Source: Ignisphaera sp.
Lineage (GTDB): Archaea > Thermoproteota > Thermoprotei_A > Sulfolobales > Ignisphaeraceae
Direction of reading: 5' to 3'
Length of the DNA stretch: 64,000 bases
Assembly: GCA_038735125.1 (NCBI GenBank)
Contig: JAVYNU010000001.1
Location: 467,672 to 531,671, forward strand
Translations under genes and position numbers: made by a program
Notes under the pieces: model-generated
Told to the model about the DNA's origin: nothing
Database searches by the model: none
The model's input: only the letters and a program-made list of their open reading frames with translations
Shown: positions 46,898 to 55,082 of the stretch, one piece after another
Layout: each line of letters starts with the position of its first letter
Position numbering within the stretch: position 1 is the stretch's first letter

Positions 46898-46927
46898 TAG
46901 TTAAACTTATTATAGTTAAATTTATTA
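46898..46927. repeat. Two 15-bp tandem repeats
   Basis: TAGTTAAACTTATTA at 46898-46912 is followed directly by TAGTTAAATTTATTA, one base different. The TTAAA/TTTATTA content may serve as promoter for the permease at 46968. Confidence 0.6.
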
Positions 46928-46967
46928 GTTACTACAAAACTACTTTATCTTAACAAGGAGAGATTTG

Positions 46968-47996
46968 ATGGTTAGACTAGGCATAGATAAATCTTTAGTT
47001 ATATATTTAGCTAGAAGGATTGCTGTGCTTATTATTACATATTTCATAGCAGTAACAATAGTTTTTGTATTGCCTAGGTCAATTCCTGGTAATCCATTGG
47101 CTCTTAAAATGCAGCAAATTATTCAGCAGTGGATTGCAAATCCAACGTTGATTCCACAAGTCTATAAAGAGCTTCTTAATATATTTCAGTTTGATAAGCC
47201 TTGGTATATACAGTATGTAACTTTTTTGAGTAGGGCTTTTAGGGGAGATTTTGGTATATCTGTAGATATGTATCCGATGAAGGTTAATGATGTTATAGCT
47301 ATGGCCTTACCCTGGACTTTGGCTCTTGTAGTTCCTGCTGTTTTGGTGTCATGGTTTGTAGGAAATATTGTGGGTGCATATGTGGGGTATAAGAGGGGTG
47401 GGCTGTTAGAGAAGATTGTTGTTGGCTATTCACTCGTTGTATCAAGAATTCCATATTACTGGCTGGCCATGTTGTTGTTATTTGCTTTTGCATTTCAGTT
47501 GCGTTTATTCCCGACAGGAGGAATGTTCTCTGCTGGGATGAGACCTTCACTATCTATTCAGTTTATTACCGACTATCTATGGCATTATACGTTACCATTT
47601 TTATCAATATTCATTGTGGAGTCAGCGGGTTGGATGAGCTCTATGAGAATTTTAACGGCGGGCGAGCTGGGCTCAGATTATATAGCTTATGTGGATTCGC
47701 TCGGGGTTAAGGATAAGATTGTATTTAGATATGCTTACAGAAATTCGTTATTACCTCAAGTAACAGGGCTTGCACTAAGTCTTGGCTTTTCAATAACCGG
47801 AATACTAATAGTAGAGACAGTATTTAACTACCCAGGGCTGGGATACTTCCTATCAAGAGCTATAGGATCGCTCGACTATCCATTAATCCAAGGAATATTC
47901 TTAATAGTTATAGCAACAGTGTTTCTAGCGAATTTCATAGTAGACTTCATCTATGCTTTAATAGACCCTAGAATTAGACTGGGTGGAGGGGTATAA
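46968..47996 (+). CDS. Dpp/Opp-type ABC permease (DppB-like)
   Basis: 342 residues from ATG 46968 (AAGGAG seven bases upstream; TTG 46965 is in frame). The N-terminal span is followed by VFVLPRSIPGNPLALKMQQ, typical of DppB, and about six membrane helices. The coupling-helix region carries AGELGSDYIAYVDSLGVKDK and ends ETVFNYPGLGYFLSRAIGSLDYP. Translocates substrate delivered by the binding protein upstream. No ATPase gene is adjacent. Confidence 0.93.
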   Translation: MVRLGIDKSLVIYLARRIAVLIITYFIAVTIVFVLPRSIPGNPLALKMQQIIQQWIANPTLIPQVYKELLNIFQFDKPWYIQYVTFLSRAFRGDFGISVDMYPMKVNDVIAMALPWTLALVVPAVLVSWFVGNIVGAYVGYKRGGLLEKIVVGYSLVVSRIPYYWLAMLLLFAFAFQLRLFPTGGMFSAGMRPSLSIQFITDYLWHYTLPFLSIFIVESAGWMSSMRILTAGELGSDYIAYVDSLGVKDKIVFRYAYRNSLLPQVTGLALSLGFSITGILIVETVFNYPGLGYFLSRAIGSLDYPLIQGIFLIVIATVFLANFIVDFIYALIDPRIRLGGGV

Positions 47997-48000
47997 TGCA

Positions 48001-48852
48001 ATGAAAATCCCAGTAATAGCATACGCTGTTTTAACAAATAAGAGATTTGTAATAGGGATTACGGTGTTTACAATAATAGTGTTACTTGGTCTTGTAGGAC
48101 CCTTGGTTTATACTAGAGACCCATTCAAAAGAGGGCCTAGAAACATGCCACCATCTCTAGAATATCCTCTAGGCACAGATGGATTTGGAAGAGACGTATT
48201 TGCACAATTTTTATATGGCATAAGAACATCTCTCTTTGTAGGGCTTTTAGCAGCTCTAATAGCAACGCCAACAGGGCTAGTAATAGGCTCTGTTGCTGGA
48301 ATAAAAGGTGGTATAATAGATGAAATCCTCATGTCATTTACAAATATATTTTTGGCCATTCCGAATTGGTTGGTAGCCGTTCTTATAGCGTCTTACCTAC
48401 CGCCAGAGCAGCGAGGACCCCATGTAATAGCAACATTAATAGGCTTGTTTAGCTGGCCCTGGTTTGCAAGAGCTATTAGAGCACAGTTTATGAGCTTAAG
48501 GGAAAGGGAATTTATTTATCTATCTAGAATGGCTGGTTTTGGAGATATGAGAATAGTTTTTGAGGATCTTTTACCAAATATAGGACCATATATAGTGGGG
48601 GCATTTGCAGCATTCATGGCTGGTGGTATAGCAGGTGAGGCTGCCTTAGCATTGCTACTATCAACAGAAATGGCAAAGTATATCTCGCTTGGTATGATGC
48701 TTTACTGGGCAAGCTATTTTATAGCATATGTTACAGGCTCTTGGTGGCTATTTTTACCACCTGGTATAACAATAGTGGCGTTAACAACTTCTCTAACACT
48801 TATAGCAATAGGATTGGAAAATGTGTTTAATCCTAGGCTAAGAGAAACATAA
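48001..48852 (+). CDS. Dpp/Opp-type ABC permease (DppC-like)
   Basis: 283 residues from ATG 48001, with GGAGGGG nine bases upstream; GTG 47983 would overlap the previous gene. YPLGTDGFGRDVFAQFLYG and WPWFARAIRAQFMSLREREF are diagnostic of DppC, the latter being the ATPase-contacting loop. Six membrane helices. It pairs with the 46968 permease. Confidence 0.93.
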   Translation: MKIPVIAYAVLTNKRFVIGITVFTIIVLLGLVGPLVYTRDPFKRGPRNMPPSLEYPLGTDGFGRDVFAQFLYGIRTSLFVGLLAALIATPTGLVIGSVAGIKGGIIDEILMSFTNIFLAIPNWLVAVLIASYLPPEQRGPHVIATLIGLFSWPWFARAIRAQFMSLREREFIYLSRMAGFGDMRIVFEDLLPNIGPYIVGAFAAFMAGGIAGEAALALLLSTEMAKYISLGMMLYWASYFIAYVTGSWWLFLPPGITIVALTTSLTLIAIGLENVFNPRLRET

Positions 48853-48910
48853 ACTTTTAGAAATTTACAAAAATTACTTCTTATTCTTCGATATATTAAG
48901 ATAATAAAGA

Positions 48911-48918
48911 TTTATATA
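48911..48918 (+). promoter_or_regulatory. Promoter of the GH12 gene
   Basis: TTTATATA about 43 bp before ATG 48961, with AGGGTGG (48945-48951) as ribosome binding site. The gene therefore has its own promoter. Confidence 0.55.
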
Positions 48919-48960
48919 CTTCCACATAACTATGATTTTAACTTAGGGTGGTTAGACTAT

Positions 48961-50223
48961 ATGATAAAAACCAAGTCTGTTATCATAATGTTAGTTGCTA
49001 TAACACAACTAATCCTGCTATCTATGTGGGCAGCCAGCACATATGCTCAAGCAGGTGTCGCCACACTATTTCCACCTCCAACACCATTCAAGGGTGTGAG
49101 AACAGCTGGACCTGATGCACGGTGGACTAGCGTAGACTTTGATAACGTTCAATTCATGGCAAATCTATGGAATCTTGCATCCGGTGCTCAAGGTACTATG
49201 ACAATGAATTTCACGGGTCCATATGTAGAGGTGTTTGGAAACTTCACAAATCTTCCAAATCAAGTAACTGTACAGGGTGGTCCTGGTATTAGGTATGGTC
49301 AAGGTATATGGGGTGGTTTACCACCTGCTCATCCCCTATACAACATACCCAAGAAGGTAACCGCGCTTCCATATGTAATATTCTTTGCAAATTACACCAT
49401 ATATGAGAAAGAGTCTACACTTCCGCTAACAGCATCACTATACTTGTGGACAGTAAAGGCTCTTCGTAGCAGTGGCACCCAAGCTGGAGATGTTTTGGTC
49501 ATTGTTAGGGTCTATAGACATCCAGGCTGGCCCTTAACAGGAACTCCCCAGGCTAATGTAACAGCACCACTCATAATAAACAACACACTTGTATATGGAG
49601 ACTTCAAGGTGTTTACTGGAAATCTTGATAGATCGTCAAATACTCATACAACTGTGGTATTCGAGCTTACAGCTCCTGTAAATATAAGAAATGGCAGAGT
49701 TGGCATACCAATACAAGACTATATAGCTCTTGCTGCAAATATTCTAGAATCTCTAGCACCAAAAGTTTGGAGCAGAGGAATGGTCTTAAATAATACGTTC
49801 CAAATGATAGACTTTACAATTGAGTGGGCTTCTAATACTCAAGGAAAGGGAGTATTTAAATGGAGACTATACGAAATCTCATTCCTTGTTGGAACAAAAG
49901 CTGTAGAAAAGACAATTACAACTACAACAACAAAAACAATTACACAAGCCCAGACAACAACTACCACTAGTGTATCCACAGCTCTAGTAACTACTACCAC
50001 TACCAAAGAAGTGACAACAACATCAACATTAACAGTACCAACAACAATTACAGCAACAATACTATCAACAAAAACAGCTACAACAATATCTACAGTATTG
50101 TCAACAACGGTATCAGTATCGCCAACAACAGTAATAGTAACAGATTGGACAACAACAACAATACTAGCAGTAGTACTACTCATAGTCGGAATAGCCATCG
50201 GATGGATAATAAAAAGAAAATAA
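48961..50223 (+). CDS. GH12-family glucanase homologue, surface-anchored
   Basis: 420 residues: signal peptide (about 1-30), a jelly-roll domain (about 55-310), a Thr-rich stalk (about 315-385) and a C-terminal span. The domain aligns by eye with GH12 endoglucanases of hyperthermophilic archaea such as Pyrococcus EglA: QFMANLWNLASGAQGTMTM, GPGIRYGQGIWGG, TAPLIINNTLVYGDFKV and IPIQDYIALAANI correspond to family segments. The acid/base Glu appears as Glu288 in TIEWAS. The nucleophile position is Asp177 in GDVLVIV rather than Glu. It follows the permeases and shares the anchor of the binding protein. Substrate could be beta-glucan or xyloglucan; altered or lost activity is possible. Confidence 0.7.
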   Translation: MIKTKSVIIMLVAITQLILLSMWAASTYAQAGVATLFPPPTPFKGVRTAGPDARWTSVDFDNVQFMANLWNLASGAQGTMTMNFTGPYVEVFGNFTNLPNQVTVQGGPGIRYGQGIWGGLPPAHPLYNIPKKVTALPYVIFFANYTIYEKESTLPLTASLYLWTVKALRSSGTQAGDVLVIVRVYRHPGWPLTGTPQANVTAPLIINNTLVYGDFKVFTGNLDRSSNTHTTVVFELTAPVNIRNGRVGIPIQDYIALAANILESLAPKVWSRGMVLNNTFQMIDFTIEWASNTQGKGVFKWRLYEISFLVGTKAVEKTITTTTTKTITQAQTTTTTSVSTALVTTTTTKEVTTTSTLTVPTTITATILSTKTATTISTVLSTTVSVSPTTVIVTDWTTTTILAVVLLIVGIAIGWIIKRK

Positions 50224-50252
50224 ATTATTAATTTATTTTTAAAACAAAATTC
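50117..50252 (+). repeat. 136-bp perfect direct repeat, copy 2
   Basis: Identical to 46671-46806; covers the last 35 residues and stop of the GH12 homologue and 29 bp of its 3' flank. Outside the repeat the two genes differ at the nucleotide level. Confidence 0.95.
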
Positions 50253-50390
50253 AAAATAAAACCTTTTCTATACAATATATCTACTAATTTTCTAAGCCAC
50301 CTCCTTCCTCCACTACCTAAACCAAATGTTTTTGAGGTAAATTTAATTTTATATAGGTGAGCAAATAACACAGAATTTAGGTGGATGTAG

Positions 50391-51212
50391 ATGAAATTGG
50401 CTATAGTATCTGATGAAATAACACAAGATTTTGAGCATGCTCTTAAGGTCATAAAGGAGTTAGGTGTGGAGCTGGTTGAGATTAGATCGTTGTGGAATAA
50501 GAATATTATTGAGTTGACTGATACTGAATTAGATAATGTAAAGAGTTTGTTGAAGAAATATGGCTTGATGGTATCCCATGTAGCTTCCCCTGCCTTCAAG
50601 ATGTATATCGATGATGAGAAGAGCTTTGAGCAACATTTAATGTTTATACGTAGAGCTATTGAATTGACTAAGCTGTTTGATTTAAACTACACAAGGATCT
50701 TTACTTTTTGGTGGCAAGGAAGTCTAGAGCTATATCTAGATCTACTCATTGATAGAATCCAGCATGCCCTCGACATAGCTAAAGACGAGGGGGTCCACCT
50801 CATAATAGAGAACGAGTATTCATGTTTCGTTGGGACAGGCTTCGAAACCAAGATAGTACTGGAAAAAATTAAATCACCTTGGTTAAAGGTGTTGTGGGAT
50901 CCTGGCAATGCCTTTTTCGCAAGAGAAACACCCTACCCTATAGGATACAATTACGTTAAAGACCATATCATGTATATGCACCTAAAGGATGCTATTGTTG
51001 ATGAAAGGGGGAGATTTGTTTGGAGACCTATAGGCAAAGGCGCTATAGACTATTATGGGCAACTGAAGGAGATTGCTAAAAAAGATATAATTGTATCTCT
51101 TGAGACTCACTATACCCCACAAGGCGGAACAAAAGAGGAAGGCACAAGGGAATCGTTTAAAGGGCTTATGGATATAGTGAATAAGATAAAAATGGAGATG
51201 GATTTGACCTAG
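50391..51212 (+). CDS. Xylose-isomerase-like TIM barrel protein (sugar phosphate isomerase/epimerase family)
   Basis: 273 residues. Metal ligands of the AP endonuclease family 2 fold are visible: Glu in LIIENEYSC, Asp in VLWDPGNAF, His in MYMHLKDA and Glu in VSLETHYTP. Probable sugar isomerase, epimerase or keto-sugar enzyme in the cytoplasm acting on imported uronates or rhamnose; the substrate is not evident. The promoter TTTTATATA is at 50347-50355 and AGGTGGA precedes the ATG. It converges with the FG-GAP gene, 4 bp overlapping. Confidence 0.85.
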   Translation: MKLAIVSDEITQDFEHALKVIKELGVELVEIRSLWNKNIIELTDTELDNVKSLLKKYGLMVSHVASPAFKMYIDDEKSFEQHLMFIRRAIELTKLFDLNYTRIFTFWWQGSLELYLDLLIDRIQHALDIAKDEGVHLIIENEYSCFVGTGFETKIVLEKIKSPWLKVLWDPGNAFFARETPYPIGYNYVKDHIMYMHLKDAIVDERGRFVWRPIGKGAIDYYGQLKEIAKKDIIVSLETHYTPQGGTKEEGTRESFKGLMDIVNKIKMEMDLT

Positions 51213-53140
51213 CTTTGGCTTGGCAACGAGATTATGTTGCCATAAAGTGATTGGTTGTAGTATCTTCTCACAACCTTAACAACTTTTTCTTTTGGATTGC
51301 CATTCTGAGTGTATATCACTAAGGAGTGCTCGTTCCACACTATAACCTCATCTCTGGGGTCTCCTACCACATCCCACACATAGACCTTTGGCCCCCATTC
51401 ACTACCCTCCCACATATCATATTCAAATGCAACTAGTAGGTTTCCATAAGCATCGTATAAACCATTATGAGATGCTAGTAACTGGTACCTGTTTCCAAGC
51501 CAGTTGACAGGTATCCACCCAAACACTTTGTTGAATGCGGCAAACACTAGTTCGCCATTTAAATCAAATAGAAACTGGTTAACACCACCCCAAAATGTTT
51601 GGGCAACTATTAAAGGTCTTGGTATTGAGGGGTCGAAATATGCTAGGGATAGAACTTGGGCATGGCCTAGGTGCCATTCTTTGATTATTTCACCCTTTTC
51701 AGCGTCTACAAAGTAGAAACCCCCATCTTGGTTAGCTAGAGCTATATATTTCTTATTGTTGTAAGTATATGCTACAGCGCTATCACAGTGATCGTAGAGA
51801 TCCAGCCTCCAGAGCACTTTACCATTATCATCTATCAGGGCATCTCCCACAAATATCTCGTCCCTCCCATCGTCATCTATATCAACAACTAGCGGGGTAT
51901 GTATTAGCTTACCTGTATAGCTCCACAGCTCTTCGAGAGTATCTGTGTAAACCCACAAGTTATTGTAGCGATCCTTAAAAACTATATCTCTTGGTCTTCC
52001 CAAACCTCTCACATCTGCAAAGACTATTTGATCCCCTAAAACTCTTTCAAAGAATGTTTCTGGGCCCTCCATATATCCTTGGCCCTCCTTAGCCATGGGC
52101 GTGCTCGTACTTGCTATAATGTTGCCTGTAGCCCCATCAAGCACCATTAACCTAAAGTTTCTGGCAACAACCACTTCATCTTTACCATCGTCATTGATGT
52201 CTATAACACCTATAGGTAACTCGGATTCAGCCGAGAAATTCCTGATATCCGGTCTGCCCATCTGCCAAAGAATATTCCCATTAATGTCTATCGCTGTTAT
52301 ACATGTGATATGCCTGTATATATTATGATGGTATTTCTCCCCCGTTACAACATTGTCGTTTTGAGCAAAAACAAATTCTGGAACTCCATCGCCGTTCAAA
52401 TCGCCTATCCTCATAATCCTCGCTGCGTATTCTCCAAGCTTAATACGTTTGTATACCTGTGCATCTGGAATCTGAAAGCCATTAAATGGTGATTTGCTAT
52501 GCTCTAGAATCACGCCTTTGGGTGCCTCCCTCAATATTTTAACATGCCTTATAGTAAGTTCTCCTTCTCCTTGCCCAACTACGTAGATTCTTAGATATTT
52601 AGTACCCTTAGGCGTTTTAAAGAAGCTAAACGTCTTTTTCCAGTTGCTGCTACATCCAGCTAAAGCTATATCGCCGCATCTAAATCTGCCAAGGTTTATA
52701 CATGGTTTGTAACCACATCTCCAGTCAGTTCTAAAAAAGGTTTCACCGTTATCTCCCCAAACCCATTTGTCTATGTTTATCTCAATGCTCTCTAGATTTT
52801 CATCTAAGGGCTCTACTCTTACCGCAAAACCATCTACCTCTCCTCTCTTAGAGTTAAACCTGTGACCATAGAAACAGTATCTAACCAAAACCTCTAATAC
52901 ATAGTAATCTTCTTCTACAGCTTTAATCAAAGGCTTGTATATTAATACCCAGCGAGAATCTTTAACACTCTTAACTTTGATACCTACGTTACCGATGTAG
53001 CTAACCGTTGGCTGAGTCTCTGTACCTTTAATGAAAGTCCAATACGTTAAACCATCAGAGAAATCAAGGTTATATGCATTTTCTGGATCAAATATAGGAG
53101 GCTCTACCTTGTGCAGGTATAGTATATTCTTGTAACTCAT
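51209..53140 (-). CDS. Intracellular FG-GAP beta-propeller protein, distant PL11 relative
   Basis: 643 residues without signal peptide. The N-terminal part (about 1-215) is a beta-sandwich-like region with several cysteines (GYKPCINLGRFRCGDIALAGC). From about 235, FG-GAP/VCBS repeats appear, with calcium-loop motifs IGDLNGDGVPEFV, DINDDGKDEVVV and DIDDDGRDEIFVG. The ending WDVVGDPRDEVIVW resembles the YGDIIGDWREEFIVV of the PL11 lyase in this window. A cytoplasmic lyase or hydrolase acting on imported rhamnogalacturonan fragments is inferred; it may also only bind sugar. Confidence 0.6.
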   Translation of the reverse strand: MSYKNILYLHKVEPPIFDPENAYNLDFSDGLTYWTFIKGTETQPTVSYIGNVGIKVKSVKDSRWVLIYKPLIKAVEEDYYVLEVLVRYCFYGHRFNSKRGEVDGFAVRVEPLDENLESIEINIDKWVWGDNGETFFRTDWRCGYKPCINLGRFRCGDIALAGCSSNWKKTFSFFKTPKGTKYLRIYVVGQGEGELTIRHVKILREAPKGVILEHSKSPFNGFQIPDAQVYKRIKLGEYAARIMRIGDLNGDGVPEFVFAQNDNVVTGEKYHHNIYRHITCITAIDINGNILWQMGRPDIRNFSAESELPIGVIDINDDGKDEVVVARNFRLMVLDGATGNIIASTSTPMAKEGQGYMEGPETFFERVLGDQIVFADVRGLGRPRDIVFKDRYNNLWVYTDTLEELWSYTGKLIHTPLVVDIDDDGRDEIFVGDALIDDNGKVLWRLDLYDHCDSAVAYTYNNKKYIALANQDGGFYFVDAEKGEIIKEWHLGHAQVLSLAYFDPSIPRPLIVAQTFWGGVNQFLFDLNGELVFAAFNKVFGWIPVNWLGNRYQLLASHNGLYDAYGNLLVAFEYDMWEGSEWGPKVYVWDVVGDPRDEVIVWNEHSLVIYTQNGNPKEKVVKVVRRYYNQSLYGNIISLPSQS

Positions 53141-53202
53141 CCTTTAACTCCTTACATATTAGTTATAAAATCAGATTGGAAGGTATTTCTCAATAAAGGA
53201 GA

Positions 53203-54594
53203 TCATTGCTGGTGTTTTTCTGCTGTGCAATCCTCCATCGAGATGTTCCTAACATTTTCTAATATCATTGGTTGTCCTTCAGATGATATTACCCTTACTT
53301 TTGCTAGCTTCAAATTCATAGCATTCGATATATATGCCCCTTTTGCAGCATTTAATCTGGCGTTCTCTATGATCACATCGCTTATGGGCATCTCGGGAAG
53401 GCCTGCAAGTCTCATTGCTTGTCCAGCACCATAACAAGTGATATTCTGTATATGTATATTCCTTATTATTGGTGTTCTCTCAGATACCGGTTCAGGTGGT
53501 ACAGACTCGTAAAACATGTCTATTACTATTGCCTCATATATTATGTCCTTCATAGTTATGTTTCTCGCTATAACGTTTTCAACAATTCCTCCTCTACCCC
53601 TAGCAGTCTTAATTCTTATACCTCTTTCCGTTCCCTCAAAGAAGCTGTTCTCTATGGAGACATTTCTAACGCTTCCTGACATCTCACTACCTATAACAAA
53701 TCCCCCGTGTCCTCTCTTCATTATGCAATTATTGACAAATACATTTGTTGTTGGTATCCCTATTTTTCTTCCTTCTTCATTCTTGCCTGACTTTAGTACA
53801 ACACAATCGTCTCCCACATCGATTAGGCACCCACGTATATATACATCGCTTGAAGAGTCAACTGCTATTCCATCTGTATTCGGAGAGTAATCAGGTGCTA
53901 ATATAGTGACATTCTCTATTGTTATATGTTTTGAGTAGAGTATGTGGATGTTCCACATGGGGGAATTTCTAAAGGTAACGCCATATATGTAGACATTTTC
54001 CGCATTGCGTAACTGAAGAAACTGTGGTCTAAAGAATTCGCGGAATTGTTCACATATATCCTTAGTGGGTTTGAGCCCTTTTGAAGTTAGCTCCTTATAT
54101 ACTCTACTTCCCTCGAAAGCGTTTTTCGTTGGCCACCAAGTTTTTGTTTGCTCATCTATGTATCCTTCCCCAGATTCTATGATTTTCTTCCATACATCCT
54201 CTGGCACTCGCGATTTTTTTAAGTACCACCAGCGCTGGCCCTGCCCATCTACTACACCTTCCCCTACTATGGCTACATTTTTAACATCTTTACCTAGTAT
54301 AAGGGGCGATACCTGGCATTGGTGCACCCCCTCTCTGCGAGTTTCTATCACAGGATAACTACTATAATTAGCAACAAACTCTATCAGAGCATCTTTTTCA
54401 ACTAGTATTACAGTATTGCTTCTCAGCACTATAGGAGAAGACAAGACATATTTCCCTGGGGGTATATAAACCAAAGCTCTTTTTTCTGAAGCCTCTTCTA
54501 ACGCCATATTAAATGCTTTTGAGCTGTCCTCACCTCCCCTAGGATTTGCTCCATAATCAAGCACATTAATTCTTTGAGTTACGAACTGAAACAT
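53203..54594 (-). CDS. GH28 polygalacturonase family enzyme
   Basis: 463 residues with the right-handed beta-helix of GH28. The four catalytic signatures are visible: NTDG at 239-242, DD at 262-263, GHG at 295-297 and RIK at 327-329. The N-terminus has the pectate-lyase-like INVLDYGANPRGGEDSSKAF. No signal peptide is seen, so it should act in the cytoplasm, possibly as an exo-enzyme releasing galacturonate from imported oligomers. It is encoded upstream of the FG-GAP gene on the same strand, 62 bp apart. Confidence 0.93.
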   Translation of the reverse strand: MFQFVTQRINVLDYGANPRGGEDSSKAFNMALEEASEKRALVYIPPGKYVLSSPIVLRSNTVILVEKDALIEFVANYSSYPVIETRREGVHQCQVSPLILGKDVKNVAIVGEGVVDGQGQRWWYLKKSRVPEDVWKKIIESGEGYIDEQTKTWWPTKNAFEGSRVYKELTSKGLKPTKDICEQFREFFRPQFLQLRNAENVYIYGVTFRNSPMWNIHILYSKHITIENVTILAPDYSPNTDGIAVDSSSDVYIRGCLIDVGDDCVVLKSGKNEEGRKIGIPTTNVFVNNCIMKRGHGGFVIGSEMSGSVRNVSIENSFFEGTERGIRIKTARGRGGIVENVIARNITMKDIIYEAIVIDMFYESVPPEPVSERTPIIRNIHIQNITCYGAGQAMRLAGLPEMPISDVIIENARLNAAKGAYISNAMNLKLAKVRVISSEGQPMILENVRNISMEDCTAEKHQQ

Positions 54595-55082
54595 CGTATC
54601 TGCCTCCCAAAGGCTAATACCAACAACACAAATATATAAATGTTAAGCTCCCAGCCAACACTACTATTTTACAAGAACTATTGGAAACTACAACGCCAAA
54701 AGAAAGCTAGTAATTACATAATTAAATCAGCTATAATGGGTTGAGGCTGCATCGAGGAAGGAGTTAAAATAGTAATTACAATAATATAATTATAGATAGA
54801 GCGCCCATATAAAGAGAGTCCATCGCATCATAAGCTCACATAGAAGACCATAAGGTTGAATTACATGGTCTTCAGAAAACCAATAAATCTAAGCAAATCA
54901 AAATCAGAAATAAACAGCAGTTCCTGTGAACACAAGGATATTACTGCTCAAATTAATTAGGAAGGGAGATAGAGTCCGATGTTTTATATCATTATTGAAT
55001 AACATTACAGCGTTGAAAGCTCTCAATTTTTACATCGCAATACTAATGATAAAAAGTAATTGATTACGTAAAATAATTTAAT
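54595..55082. other. Intergenic region upstream of the GH28 gene
   Basis: 488 bp with no gene. A TATA-like element on the minus strand at 54631-54640 overlaps an imperfect inverted repeat AACACAAA...TAAATGTT (54625-54644). A perfect 9-bp inverted repeat lies at 54843-54873. TAGTAATTACA occurs twice (54708-54718 and 54770-54780). Confidence 0.5.
54843..54873. repeat. 9-bp inverted repeat
   Basis: GAAGACCAT at 54843-54851 and ATGGTCTTC at 54865-54873, separated by 13 bases. Could be an operator or an RNA hairpin; about 250 bp upstream of the GH28 start. Confidence 0.55.

Noticed and set aside
49839-50198. Minus-strand 119-codon valine-rich ORF
   Set aside because: Same cause: shadow of the Thr-rich stalk of the GH12 homologue.
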